Below are positions 35,929 through 45,513 of a DNA stretch of 64,000 nt, piece after piece (positions within the stretch are counted from its first letter, which is position 1; each line of letters opens with the position of its first letter). The notes beneath the pieces are model-generated. The model was not told the origin of the DNA. It made no database searches and was given only the letters and a program-made list of their open reading frames with translations. The translations under genes and the position numbers were made by a program. The stretch comes from Ruminococcaceae bacterium YAD3003 (GTDB taxonomy: Bacteria > Bacillota > Clostridia > Saccharofermentanales > Saccharofermentanaceae): the NCBI GenBank assembly GCA_900107185.1, contig FNPA01000005.1:1-64000 (forward strand), given 5' to 3'.

Positions 35929-37572
35929 TCAAGTTTTCGAACAGGTAAGCAAAGAATCGGCAAGTTTATTGGCGCATTTTATTCCGTCAATTGCTGACGA
36001 CATGATTCCTCCGGCATATCCGGCACCTTCTCCGCAAGGATAAATACCTTTAACAGCAGTGCTCTGGAATGTTTCAGGATCTCTGACTAGCCTTACAGGT
36101 GAAGAACTTCTGGCTTCTACTGCTGTAAGAACACTGTCAGGGTCATCAAAACCCTTTATTTTCCTGCCCATTTGGCTTACTCCGTCTTTAATCGTCTCCA
36201 AAATAGTTTCAGGGAATACTTCTGACAGATTTCCACATTCTACGCCTGGTTTAAACGATGGCTTAACCTTTCCAAACTCTGTGGTAGTCTTATTTTCAAG
36301 CAGATCACCATATCTTACGGCAGGTGCTCTGCCTGTACTGCCTCCTGCCTTAAATGCTGCATGTTCTAATTTCTCCTGGAATGCTATGCCGTCAAGAACT
36401 CCATCACCATAATCATTACTGTCAACAGGCACAAGAATTGCACTGTTTGAGTTATCTAAATCTCTTGAACGGTAACTCATACCGTTAGTGCAGACACTCT
36501 GGTTGTCGCTCTGGGCAGCAACGACCTCGCCGCCGGGACACATACAGAAGGTATAGAGTTTACGTCCTGTCTTTGTATCACATGAGAGTTTATAAATGGC
36601 TGCAGTAATATCTTTTGAATACGCAGAATCAAATCCGAATTGTGAGGTATCAATATCAGATCTCAAATGTTCGATCCTGACGCCAACTGAAAAAGGTTTG
36701 GACTGCATATCCATTCCAAGTCTGTTAAGAGCTCTGAATGTGTCTCTGCTCGAATGACCTATAGCGAGGATCAGATTATTGCAAGAAATCTCAGATGTGC
36801 CTTCTTCTGATTCAACAGTAATGCTCTTGAGCTTCCCTTTTTCAGTCTTATACCCAAGAAAAGTAGTATTAAATCTGACATTACCGCCTAATGCGATGAT
36901 ATCTTCTCTGACACTTGTAACGACCTTCCTCAATCTGTCAGTACCAATGTGAGGATGAGCATCATAAACAATGTCTGAAGGCGCTCCGTGAGCAACCATG
37001 GAACACAATACAAAATCTTTAAGACCGGAACTGATACCTGAATAAAGCTTTCCGTCTGAGAATGTTCCTGCTCCTCCCTCTCCAAATTGAATGTTGGAAT
37101 TGGGGTTAACAGAAGATTTGCCTTCCTTAACTGCTTCGGTATCTCTTACGCGGATATCCATAGATGGACCACGTTCAAGAACAATAGGTCTTAATCCGTA
37201 TTTAGCAAGGATCAGAGCAGCATATAAACCGGCAGGACCTGTTCCTACAACAATAGGACGCTTATATTCCTTATCACCATTAAAGGAGTCAATCAGAGGA
37301 AGTCCTGTTAAATTAACTTCCTTTTCTCTCAACTCTTTTGCATCAGGAGTAATGAAATCAAATCTGTAATTTATAGTTACTTTGCCGTGTCTGGCATCAA
37401 TAAACTTCTTGTTTATATCGATAATTACTGTGCCTTCTTCGAGCTTCTTAAGGCCTGCACGCATAGCCTTATTGCCAGACTTTTTGATCTCTCTGACAAT
37501 TAAGACTGAATCAGGAGTTTTAGATGATACAACGGAATTATTAACTTCAGGTCTTACCTTGATCTCAAACAT
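35929..37572 (-). CDS. FAD-dependent dehydrogenase of unknown substrate (COG2509 type)
   Basis: A 547-residue flavoprotein. After an N-terminal alpha/beta region comes the dinucleotide-binding VVGTGPAGLYAALILAKYG (GxGxxG), with acidic strand end VLERG. FGEGGAGTFSDGKL and the C-terminal YPCGEGAGYAGGIMSSAIDG are typical of this group of uncharacterised dehydrogenases. The start at 37572 (MFEIKV) overlaps the preceding gene by 8 bases; the longer frame reads that gene's 3' end. The substrate is unknown. Confidence 0.82.
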   Translation of the reverse strand: MFEIKVRPEVNNSVVSSKTPDSVLIVREIKKSGNKAMRAGLKKLEEGTVIIDINKKFIDARHGKVTINYRFDFITPDAKELREKEVNLTGLPLIDSFNGDKEYKRPIVVGTGPAGLYAALILAKYGLRPIVLERGPSMDIRVRDTEAVKEGKSSVNPNSNIQFGEGGAGTFSDGKLYSGISSGLKDFVLCSMVAHGAPSDIVYDAHPHIGTDRLRKVVTSVREDIIALGGNVRFNTTFLGYKTEKGKLKSITVESEEGTSEISCNNLILAIGHSSRDTFRALNRLGMDMQSKPFSVGVRIEHLRSDIDTSQFGFDSAYSKDITAAIYKLSCDTKTGRKLYTFCMCPGGEVVAAQSDNQSVCTNGMSYRSRDLDNSNSAILVPVDSNDYGDGVLDGIAFQEKLEHAAFKAGGSTGRAPAVRYGDLLENKTTTEFGKVKPSFKPGVECGNLSEVFPETILETIKDGVSQMGRKIKGFDDPDSVLTAVEARSSSPVRLVRDPETFQSTAVKGIYPCGEGAGYAGGIMSSAIDGIKCANKLADSLLTCSKT

Positions 37573-38824
37573 TTTGAGATATGCTTTCTGCTGCCAAAGC
37601 AGCTGAAGTCCATGCCCACTGGAGGTTATAACCGCCACAAATACCGTTAACATTAACGGCTTCACCGACTATATAAAGACCGGGGCAGCTCTTTACCTGC
37701 ATATTATCATCGAGTTTAGACAGCTTAAATCCGCCTGAAGAAACCTGAGCTTTGTCTTCGTCACCGTATCCTGTGATCGGAATCGGGAAAGCACATAAAA
37801 GATTAGACAGTTCAGCGATCTTGTTATCGTCAAGCTCGCGAAGTGTCATCTTATCGCACTTAAGATGCATCTGTTTCATAGCAAAATCTGTAATGTTTCT
37901 TAAGAGCATACCTGACAGAGCATCAGCACAGTTTCTATGAGCATACATCTGTCTTCTGATATAGATCATCTGGAAGATCTCACCGGCAGACTTACCTGTA
38001 AGATTCAAAACAGCCTTAATGCCTGTCTCGCCGTTGTCTATAAGCCTTACAACTGCATCAGAGACATCCATTACGCAAATACCACTGATACCGCCTTCTT
38101 TTGTAAACAATATCTCACCTTCTGAATGAGCCTTTACAAAACCGCCGGCATTAACTATCTTTACGTCTCCCCTGCATCTGATACCTGCAAGTCCCTTGAT
38201 ACCTGGAATGTCTGAAGATAAAGATGTGAGCGCAGGCTTAAAAGGTACAAAGAATGAGCTGTCTGCAATCTTATCTAATATATTTACAACGTCGCCGGTT
38301 GAACCTGTTGACGGATATGTAATACCGCCTGTAGCAATAACAACATTTTTAGACAGATAAGTCTCATCTGTATCAGTCGTAATCTCATAGAACTTCATCT
38401 TATTTATGGATACGACCTTCTGCTTAAAAACGGTTTCAATCTTATTGTCTTCAAGATAGAATCTCAATGCATCAACAACTGTTGAACTCTTAAGCGTAGC
38501 GGGATATAAGAGTGTCCCCTTCTGCTCTAATACAACACCAAGAATGTTTTCGAAAAAATCACATGTCTCAAGACAACCGTATCTGTTAAGACTCGATTCG
38601 AGTTTAAATGTATCATCCGTGTTATATCTGGAAGCATCGATCTCGGTATTAGAGAGATTGCATCTGCCGCTTCCTGTAAGAGCAAGCTTCTTACCTACTC
38701 TGGTTCCGCCTTCGATTATCAGTACTTTCTTACCTGAATAAACTGATCTGGATAATCTGGCTGCACAATAAAGTCCTGCAGCTCCTCCGCCAATAATAAT
38801 GCAGTCATAAACATTGCTCTTCAT
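37565..38824 (-). CDS. HI0933-like NAD(P)/FAD-dependent oxidoreductase
   Basis: A 419-residue flavoprotein of the HI0933/YhiN family (aminoacetone-oxidase-like). N-terminal IIGGGAAGLYCAARLSRS binds FAD; the C-terminal PGLYIVGEAVNVNGICGGYNLQWAWTSA is diagnostic of the family. The start at 38824 is preferred over 38842 because GGGGA lies upstream and the latter is inside the CYTH gene without a binding site. It overlaps the next flavoprotein gene by 8 bases and follows the CYTH gene by 4 bases. Physiological substrate unknown. Confidence 0.85.
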   Translation of the reverse strand: MKSNVYDCIIIGGGAAGLYCAARLSRSVYSGKKVLIIEGGTRVGKKLALTGSGRCNLSNTEIDASRYNTDDTFKLESSLNRYGCLETCDFFENILGVVLEQKGTLLYPATLKSSTVVDALRFYLEDNKIETVFKQKVVSINKMKFYEITTDTDETYLSKNVVIATGGITYPSTGSTGDVVNILDKIADSSFFVPFKPALTSLSSDIPGIKGLAGIRCRGDVKIVNAGGFVKAHSEGEILFTKEGGISGICVMDVSDAVVRLIDNGETGIKAVLNLTGKSAGEIFQMIYIRRQMYAHRNCADALSGMLLRNITDFAMKQMHLKCDKMTLRELDDNKIAELSNLLCAFPIPITGYGDEDKAQVSSGGFKLSKLDDNMQVKSCPGLYIVGEAVNVNGICGGYNLQWAWTSAALAAESISQNV

Positions 38825-38828
38825 AAGA

Positions 38829-39488
38829 TCACATATCCCCATTTACCATTGCTAATGTTCTCATGTACTTGCTCTTATCTAAAGGAACACAATCGTTTTC
38901 ACCGGTTATAAGATCTCTAAGTGCATTTAGATCATTAACGTCACCGGTTACTAACTCCAGTTCCAATTCGCATATCTCATCAGTTTTAGAACCGTCAGAG
39001 CTCTTTATAAGACCTGAATCAAAGCAGGCTTCTATTACACTGTTTCCATATTCAAGTTTATAAAGTGTTCTATAAAATGAATTGGAGCAGATTACTCTCA
39101 GATCATCATCTTCAATATTCTCGAAAACTTCATTTAAGTACTCAACAGGATCCCTGTCAGAAGGAACGTTATTAATGAATTCTTTGATAGAGAACTTGTT
39201 TTCGCTGGTTTTAACATTCCATTCGTATCGCTTATGAAGGCCGTTATCAGCTCCGCCACCATATTTAACGGTAAGTTCGTAAAACTCAGCATCATTACCT
39301 GATACATGTCTGATTCTAGCAGCGCCGCCACGGCTAAGGAGAGTCATATCATTAGTATCAAGATAACTGTTCTCGAGAAAGACAGGAGAAACATCAGCAT
39401 TATCGCATGCCTTAAGAAATGAATCTGTTTTAGCTACCTTAAACAGACTGTCTTTATTCTTAAATGCGAGCTTTACTTCTGTTTCCAT
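38829..39488 (-). CDS. CYTH-domain protein
   Basis: A 219-residue protein of the CYTH (triphosphate tunnel) superfamily, whose members hydrolyse triphosphates or make cAMP. It opens with the ExExK signature METEVKLAF and has alternating acidic strands later, such as EICELELELV, that line the tunnel and bind metal. Which triphosphate is used cannot be read. It follows the DUF5711-like gene by 10 bases, so it is attached to the Gld-type transporter operon. Confidence 0.85.
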   Translation of the reverse strand: METEVKLAFKNKDSLFKVAKTDSFLKACDNADVSPVFLENSYLDTNDMTLLSRGGAARIRHVSGNDAEFYELTVKYGGGADNGLHKRYEWNVKTSENKFSIKEFINNVPSDRDPVEYLNEVFENIEDDDLRVICSNSFYRTLYKLEYGNSVIEACFDSGLIKSSDGSKTDEICELELELVTGDVNDLNALRDLITGENDCVPLDKSKYMRTLAMVNGDM

Positions 39489-39498
39489 ATGTTATTCC

Positions 39499-40704
39499 TT
39501 AAGTTATCGTATGTACTCCGCTCGTTGAAACAACACAGAGTTTATTACCGGATAAGAAATTCATTCTGATAATATCCTCATCAACGGAGAAATCGTTAAT
39601 GATAACACCCGACGTGTTGTATATAAAGATTCTTCGGTCAACGTTTATCGCATAAAGAGTTTCATTCTGGGCAACGCAGTTGATGTTTGATCCGATGTTG
39701 GAATCGTAAATAACGCTGTCATTAGGCGTTACTACCGCGAGCTTATTTAACTGGCTGATACCATCGGAATATGTAATAAACAAGTTTCCGTTAACGTTCT
39801 TCACAAAGCCGATAGCTGAGAAATCGAAATTCATAAGAGAAAGATTCTCATCCTTTACTTCATATAGAGAACTGGGGGTAAAACAGCACAGTTTCTTTCC
39901 TACATAGCAGATAGAAGCAAAGATAACGCTATCTTCTGTAGTATAAACAGCATTATCAACTACTTCATAACCCTTAGGTGTGTTGTTAATTGAGAATACC
40001 CGGACATAAGGAACGATAACAGCACCGCTCGTGTTAATGGTTGATACAGCGAGCAGCGATGAATCGGAATTAAATGCGCAGCAAATAGGAAAACCTGAGT
40101 TATAAGAGGTCCAAACTGCGATCTCATTTCCGCTCTTATCAAATACAGAGACATCACCGTAGGATTCGTCACTTCCGCAGATTACAGCGATAAATCCTGC
40201 GTCAGACATCTGAACTGATTTAACCGGATTGGCAACAGGCTTCGAGAACTTAAATCCGTCCTGATCAAGAACAGTAAAGTTGTAACCGTCTTTATCGAAT
40301 ACTGCTACGTAATCACCGAATGTAACACACTGGGGATTCTGATATGAAATTGTCTGTGAAAATACTTCTGTACCGGAGAGCGTAAGGTAAGCGATACGTT
40401 CGGAAGTAACCTTGATTACACCGTCTCCATATGGATAGAGTTTCTGAGCTTCTGAGTATTCGCACGAGAAACCGCCCTGGGCAGACAATTTGATCTGGGC
40501 ATCAGCACCTGACATTGAATCAATCTTCTTGGAAACCACGAAAATCAATATAATGCTTGCTAAAAGGATTACCGTAAATAAGGTAATCGCTATAGTTAAA
40601 CCCTTTCGAATGAGGCTCTGGGAATAAGTAACGTCTTTCTTTTTCTCAGCAGCCTTAGGATTAGTCTTTGGTTTTTTATCCTTAATCTTCTCTTTATTTT
40701 CCAT
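39499..40704 (-). CDS. Membrane-anchored beta-propeller-like protein (DUF5711-like)
   Basis: A 401-residue protein with a lysine-rich cytoplasmic N-terminus, one membrane segment (about residues 36-56) and an extracytoplasmic domain of repeated beta-strand blades, with recurring motifs such as VAVFDKDGYNFTVLDQDG and SVFDKSGNEIAVWTS. It resembles the DUF5711 family. It lies 5 bases after the DUF4340 gene. It probably belongs to the envelope machinery of that operon; function unknown. Confidence 0.7.
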   Translation of the reverse strand: MENKEKIKDKKPKTNPKAAEKKKDVTYSQSLIRKGLTIAITLFTVILLASIILIFVVSKKIDSMSGADAQIKLSAQGGFSCEYSEAQKLYPYGDGVIKVTSERIAYLTLSGTEVFSQTISYQNPQCVTFGDYVAVFDKDGYNFTVLDQDGFKFSKPVANPVKSVQMSDAGFIAVICGSDESYGDVSVFDKSGNEIAVWTSYNSGFPICCAFNSDSSLLAVSTINTSGAVIVPYVRVFSINNTPKGYEVVDNAVYTTEDSVIFASICYVGKKLCCFTPSSLYEVKDENLSLMNFDFSAIGFVKNVNGNLFITYSDGISQLNKLAVVTPNDSVIYDSNIGSNINCVAQNETLYAINVDRRIFIYNTSGVIINDFSVDEDIIRMNFLSGNKLCVVSTSGVHTIT

Positions 40705-40709
40705 TTCTC

Positions 40710-42197
40710 TTACTCTACCGGTATATCATAAGTTCCGTTTTTGTTGTTTGTAATTGCTTCGTTTAACAATTCATATGCGCTCCAGGCACCGTAATTATAA
40801 GTATCACTGCCAGCGTCAAAGAATATTTCTTTTGCAAAGACATAGAAATTCATATATTCACCGTTCTTGAAGACATAATATGAATTACTATCTCTGGTGT
40901 AGAAATCATATACAGTTGTATTGTATGAATTCTCAAGGAACTCGAAAGAGATAACGGGACCCGCAGATATATCAACATCGGTTCCGATTTCAATTCCTGC
41001 GATTTCTATGCATGTAAGACTCTCAAAAAGAACAGAACTGTAAGATCTGCCATCTGAATCAGATATCTTTCCGTTTCTTCCATCGAGCGTAAATGAAGCT
41101 CTGGATGAGGTCATTGACTCACCTTCCGGAACAAAGACTTCGAACTTAAATGTCTTATCACCATAAGTTCCGGTTATTGTCTTGATGTCCTTGGCACTAT
41201 AAGAATAAATGTATGGATTTATCAATACTTTTTCCTGCATCTCAAGTCCCGTGATCTGTGTTTCGGAAACCATAAAACAGTTATTCATACCAGTCATGTA
41301 ACCATAATAGAAACCATTGATCTTCTGACTGAAATAAAGTTCTGTTTTCTGCCCGTCATTTGTGGTGAGAATGAAATGATAAGCAGGATTATCAAGGCCG
41401 TATTTAGACTTGTCGGCATCGGTAATATCGATATACTCACTGATTGTAAGCTGTGTGATCATGTATACGAGATTAGAAAAATAAGAACTCGTATCATGCT
41501 CATACGGACTGTAAACATCAAATTCGATCAAACCTGCAGCATTTTTCACAGCTTTTGCATCGAGAACCATGTTATCAGTGCTTCGGTCAAAATGAACAGT
41601 CTTGAGGTTGTCGTAATCAATATTAATGGAAATTGAATCCAGAAAATCTATGGCTGTCTTTTCAGCATAATCCAACTTAGTGGAAGAAACGGAATAGATT
41701 ACATCTGATCCTGAAAAATACATGTAGCAGTATTTACCATCAGGAGACTTATTTCCCAAATATACTGTTGTAACACTGCCATTAAGACAGTTAACAGTAA
41801 TCGTATAACGAGGGTTATCCAGTCCGTACTCAGCGAGATTGGAAGTGGTTGATACTTTCGCATAGCCTGAATAATATGTCAGTGCTTCAACATACTCTGA
41901 AATTCTCACCTGTGAATACTTTTCACCGGTCTGTATATCGTTTCCTACGAACTGATACTGGGTATATCCGTTAGAATCAACAGTAAATTTAATAACAGAC
42001 GTGTACTGTGTCTCGTTGTTATATACAGAAAGAGTGTTTATGTCTGAGGTATGGAAATAAGCGATATCAATCTGTCCGCTGGAGTTATCAGAAGGTTCAG
42101 TGTTACCGTTGGCAGAAACAACCAAATAGATGATTACGCCAATTAGCAGCGCAATCATTATTATGAACGGTACAAGAAGATTCTTAACAGACTTCAT
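40710..42197 (-). CDS. DUF4340 protein with two tandem repeats, membrane anchored
   Basis: A 495-residue protein with an N-terminal membrane segment (about residues 8-28) and two extracytoplasmic DUF4340 repeats, each containing a YGLDNPxY motif (EYGLDNPRYTI and KYGLDNPAYHF). DUF4340 proteins usually accompany GldG-like subunits of ABC transporters. The gene starts one base after the GldG-like gene ends. Its biochemical role is not known. Confidence 0.85.
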   Translation of the reverse strand: MKSVKNLLVPFIIMIALLIGVIIYLVVSANGNTEPSDNSSGQIDIAYFHTSDINTLSVYNNETQYTSVIKFTVDSNGYTQYQFVGNDIQTGEKYSQVRISEYVEALTYYSGYAKVSTTSNLAEYGLDNPRYTITVNCLNGSVTTVYLGNKSPDGKYCYMYFSGSDVIYSVSSTKLDYAEKTAIDFLDSISINIDYDNLKTVHFDRSTDNMVLDAKAVKNAAGLIEFDVYSPYEHDTSSYFSNLVYMITQLTISEYIDITDADKSKYGLDNPAYHFILTTNDGQKTELYFSQKINGFYYGYMTGMNNCFMVSETQITGLEMQEKVLINPYIYSYSAKDIKTITGTYGDKTFKFEVFVPEGESMTSSRASFTLDGRNGKISDSDGRSYSSVLFESLTCIEIAGIEIGTDVDISAGPVISFEFLENSYNTTVYDFYTRDSNSYYVFKNGEYMNFYVFAKEIFFDAGSDTYNYGAWSAYELLNEAITNNKNGTYDIPVE

Positions 42198-42198
42198 A

Positions 42199-43701
42199 TC
42201 AGAGATTCTTCCTCTTAAAGTAAACGATAACAGCCAGAGCTATTAATGCAATCGGTATTATCAGCATGAAAATTACGAGCATCATTGTTGAAGTTGATGT
42301 AGTAGCTTTCGTTGCATCAATATTGTATGAATCGATATTCTTGGAAAGAATATTAATCTGTGAATCAACAGACGTATCAGTGAGTTCTCTTATGCATGCT
42401 CTGAAGAAATCAACATTGATATCATTCAAAGAATGCTGGCTGATGTAATCGTCAGATGAGAATGCCATCGTTCCGAACACAAATACTTCAGAAGGAACAA
42501 CACCATCCTTAACAGCATACATTGCAACATAATGCTGACCGATATCTTCTACACCATTCGCAACAACATTTCCGGTAGAATCCAGCATCAATGTCTGGGA
42601 ATTAGAACTCGTTGCGAGTACAGGTTTAGTAACAAAATCCGGATTGGGAATATCTGATGTTCTGACATTTCTGGCATAAGAATTGGTCAGATAAGAAATT
42701 GAAACATAACTTGAGAATTCATCAGATACTGTAACAACAGAGTTTACTGCGCTGCCACTTAACTGATGACCGGCATCATTTTCATATACCAGCAATGGAT
42801 CAATGTTGATGTTCATCTGATTGAGCAGCTGATTTAATCTGTCATATTTCTCAGTTACATTGTTTGTGTTGTAATCAACAGCAACAAAAAGCTTGCCGCC
42901 GTTTTTCATGTATTCAGAAATCTCAACGTACATTTTCTCGGAAATATCTGAATTAGGACCATTCAAAATAAGGAGACTGCAGTCATCCGGAATCTCGAAA
43001 GAATCTGAATCAGGAAGCATTACAACTTCCATAAGCATTGATTCAAGGATCTTAGTAAGATTATCGTTACCATCATCTTTGAGACCTGAAACGATATATG
43101 CCTTCTTTGAAATACCCTGTGTTAATGCATACATTGTATTTGTAAAGGTAAATTCGGTGTTATTACCGGTAATTACATATGTACCGTATGTTGAATAGTA
43201 ATTCTCATCGTAGTAATAGCAATCGATTGGAGATATAACTCTGATTCTTCCGTTACATGAAACTACAAATGAATCAGTACGTGATGCAAGATCGAAAGAA
43301 TTATCCGGATCAAGCTCAGTAATTATAGAAGGCCTCTCGTTGGGATTAACATATTCAACGCTTACCTTACCATCACCTTTCTTAACATAATCATCAAGCA
43401 AAGGAATGATGTACTGATAAACTGTTCCATCTACGTTATTGGGACGGTTAAAGAGTCCGACAATTCTGATGTGAGTATCAGGAGATAATCCGTCAAGATA
43501 ATCAATTGAAGGCTGTGAAATAGAATTCTGAGAAGAATATGAGAAGTCAAATGTCAAAGCCTTACCAAAAACCTTATCCAAAAGGAAATTGCCGAGGATG
43601 ACAATAGCAGCAAGCAAAACAACAGATGCCAATGAGTATTTCTTTAACTTATCGGCTCTGGAATCGTTATTCTTATTTTCGTTAATGATTTCTTTGTTCA
43701 T
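42199..43701 (-). CDS. GldG-like extracytoplasmic ABC transporter subunit
   Basis: A 500-residue protein with membrane segments near both ends (about residues 21-44 and 470-492) and a large extracytoplasmic region related to GldG. It includes VEYVNPNERPSI and a GFSY-like fold with LLILNGPNSDISEKMYVEISEYMKNGGKLFVAVDY. GldG works with GldA and GldF in gliding of Bacteroidetes, but homologues are common in non-gliding bacteria with unknown substrates. The start at 43701 has GGAGGGG seven bases upstream. Gap to the permease gene is 13 bases. Confidence 0.85.
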   Translation of the reverse strand: MNKEIINENKNNDSRADKLKKYSLASVVLLAAIVILGNFLLDKVFGKALTFDFSYSSQNSISQPSIDYLDGLSPDTHIRIVGLFNRPNNVDGTVYQYIIPLLDDYVKKGDGKVSVEYVNPNERPSIITELDPDNSFDLASRTDSFVVSCNGRIRVISPIDCYYYDENYYSTYGTYVITGNNTEFTFTNTMYALTQGISKKAYIVSGLKDDGNDNLTKILESMLMEVVMLPDSDSFEIPDDCSLLILNGPNSDISEKMYVEISEYMKNGGKLFVAVDYNTNNVTEKYDRLNQLLNQMNINIDPLLVYENDAGHQLSGSAVNSVVTVSDEFSSYVSISYLTNSYARNVRTSDIPNPDFVTKPVLATSSNSQTLMLDSTGNVVANGVEDIGQHYVAMYAVKDGVVPSEVFVFGTMAFSSDDYISQHSLNDINVDFFRACIRELTDTSVDSQINILSKNIDSYNIDATKATTSTSTMMLVIFMLIIPIALIALAVIVYFKRKNL

Positions 43702-43714
43702 GTTAACCCCTCCG

Positions 43715-44482
43715 TCAAGCCTGGCTCCAACGCTTCTTGTCAAGGAGCCTGTATGTCAGATAGATAAACAGGATTCCGACGGAAAGAAGGAAAAACAGAG
43801 CAGAAACCGAGAAAATACCAAGGCTGAAATCCTGTGTTTTAACAAAAGGATCAAACCAGGTAATGGTATTTGTAACTGCGGTTCCAATTGATGATGCCTT
43901 AGAATTACTAAGTCCGAGTGTTGACGCCATTGATCCTGCTGCTGTGCCGACATAACCTGAAATTACAGAGATAATCTGTGATACGAGGATAAAGACAAAA
44001 GCAACGATAGCAGATACGATCTGGCTGTCAGTAATTGCAGATGCGAATAAACCGATCGCGATGAACATAAATGCCATAAAGAAGAAGACGATTATTGCAC
44101 CGAAATCACCTACATTGAACACGCCACCGCATGAAACGGTAACGATTATGTGGATGATAACGTTGATAAACATAACGGCATAGAGCGCAAATGCAGCAAG
44201 TGCTTTTCCGAGAACGACAGAGAAAAGACTTGTTGGAGTTGTGTAATAGAGGATATCTGTTCCCCTCTTCTTATCTTCAGCAAACAGACCCATTGTGATA
44301 ATAGGCACAATGATTACGAAGAATGATCTGAGCGAAATGACTTCGGTGCTGATACTTACGCTTCCATAAGCGAACTGCGTATAGAAAATGTATCCTGACA
44401 GGAATGAGAAAATTGATAAAGCTACATATCCGACAGGAGATCTGAAATAAGACAGGAATTCTCTTTTAAATATTGCGTACAT
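43715..44482 (-). CDS. ABC-2 permease (GldF-like)
   Basis: A 255-residue membrane protein with six predicted segments, starting near residues 16, 48, 92, 130, 158 and 226. YRLLDKKRW ends the protein. It is the permease for the ATPase encoded immediately before it; the genes overlap as TGATG. ABC-2 type permeases with GldG partners are exporters or act mechanically on the envelope; the substrate is not visible. Confidence 0.88.
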   Translation of the reverse strand: MYAIFKREFLSYFRSPVGYVALSIFSFLSGYIFYTQFAYGSVSISTEVISLRSFFVIIVPIITMGLFAEDKKRGTDILYYTTPTSLFSVVLGKALAAFALYAVMFINVIIHIIVTVSCGGVFNVGDFGAIIVFFFMAFMFIAIGLFASAITDSQIVSAIVAFVFILVSQIISVISGYVGTAAGSMASTLGLSNSKASSIGTAVTNTITWFDPFVKTQDFSLGIFSVSALFFLLSVGILFIYLTYRLLDKKRWSQA

Positions 44483-45432
44483 CAGTTTGCCCTCCTCTTA
44501 CCTGCTGTGATACTAAGGAAGACTTCCTCTAACGTAGGATCCAGAGAACGGATCTCCAAAATCGGCCAGTTTTTCTTTGCCATACAATTGAATATTGAAA
44601 CTCTGACATCACTTGTAGAGTTAGAAACAATGGAAATTTCAATCTGGCTTACTCTGCTGTCCGTAACACGGACAATAGCAGAAGATATACCCGGAATTGT
44701 TCTAATTAATTCAGCGCATTCCTGTGAAGGTCCTCTGAACGTCATAAGGAGTTTTGACTGACCGGACAAACGCTTGGACAGATCAGTAATTGAATCGATT
44801 GCAGCAACTTTACCGTGGTTAACGATAACAACTCTGTCAGCGATCTCCTGGATCTCAGATAAGATGTGTGAACTGATAATGATTGAATGTCTCTTTGAAA
44901 GAGACTTAATAAGCTTTCTGATCTCAATGATCTGGTTAGGATCAAGACCAACTGTGGGCTCATCAAGAATAAGAATAGAAGGATTGCCGACCAGAGCCTG
45001 TGCAATACCGACTCTCTGTTTATATCCCTTTGATAGATTTCCGATGAGTCTGTTTTTAACATCAGAAATCTTAACCATCGAAAGAATATTGTCGATCTGA
45101 CTCTTACGCTTATCTTTGGAAACACCTTTGAGATCACATATATATTCAAGATATTCAATTACGGTCATATCATGATAAAGTGGAGGATTCTCAGGCAAAT
45201 AGCCGATTTCCTTCTTAGCCAGCTCAGGCTCTTCAAGAATATCGTGACCGTTAACTTTAACGGAACCGGATGTTGAAGAAATATATCCGGTAATAATATT
45301 CATTGTTGTGGTCTTACCTGCTCCATTTGGACCAAGAAAGCCAAGGATTTCATCATCATTAACGGTGAAAGAGATTCCATTAACGGCTTTTTTATCGCCA
45401 TATCTCTTCACAAGATTGCTGATCTCAATCAT
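44482..45432 (-). CDS. ABC transporter ATPase (GldA/NatA-like)
   Basis: A 316-residue nucleotide-binding protein with Walker A GFLGPNGAGKTTTMN, signature LSKGYKQRVGIAQAL, Walker B ILILDEPTVGLDP and a switch histidine in IIISSHILSEI. A C-terminal domain of about 80 residues follows the ATPase core. The start at 45432 has TTGGAGGC upstream. It is the first gene of the transporter operon that continues through permease, GldG-like, DUF4340 and DUF5711-like genes. Confidence 0.93.
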   Translation of the reverse strand: MIEISNLVKRYGDKKAVNGISFTVNDDEILGFLGPNGAGKTTTMNIITGYISSTSGSVKVNGHDILEEPELAKKEIGYLPENPPLYHDMTVIEYLEYICDLKGVSKDKRKSQIDNILSMVKISDVKNRLIGNLSKGYKQRVGIAQALVGNPSILILDEPTVGLDPNQIIEIRKLIKSLSKRHSIIISSHILSEIQEIADRVVIVNHGKVAAIDSITDLSKRLSGQSKLLMTFRGPSQECAELIRTIPGISSAIVRVTDSRVSQIEISIVSNSTSDVRVSIFNCMAKKNWPILEIRSLDPTLEEVFLSITAGKRRAN

Positions 45433-45464
45433 TGATGCCTCCAATGAAACTCAAATATCTTTAT

Positions 45465-45470
45465 ATTATA
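45465..45470 (-). promoter_or_regulatory. Probable -10 of the Gld-type transporter operon
   Basis: The complement reads TATAAT, 32 bases before the ATPase start codon. The -35 region is T-rich without a good match. Confidence 0.4.
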
Positions 45471-45513
45471 ACAAAGTAAGAAAATAATAAAAACAGTAAG
45501 ACTAAAACAGGCA

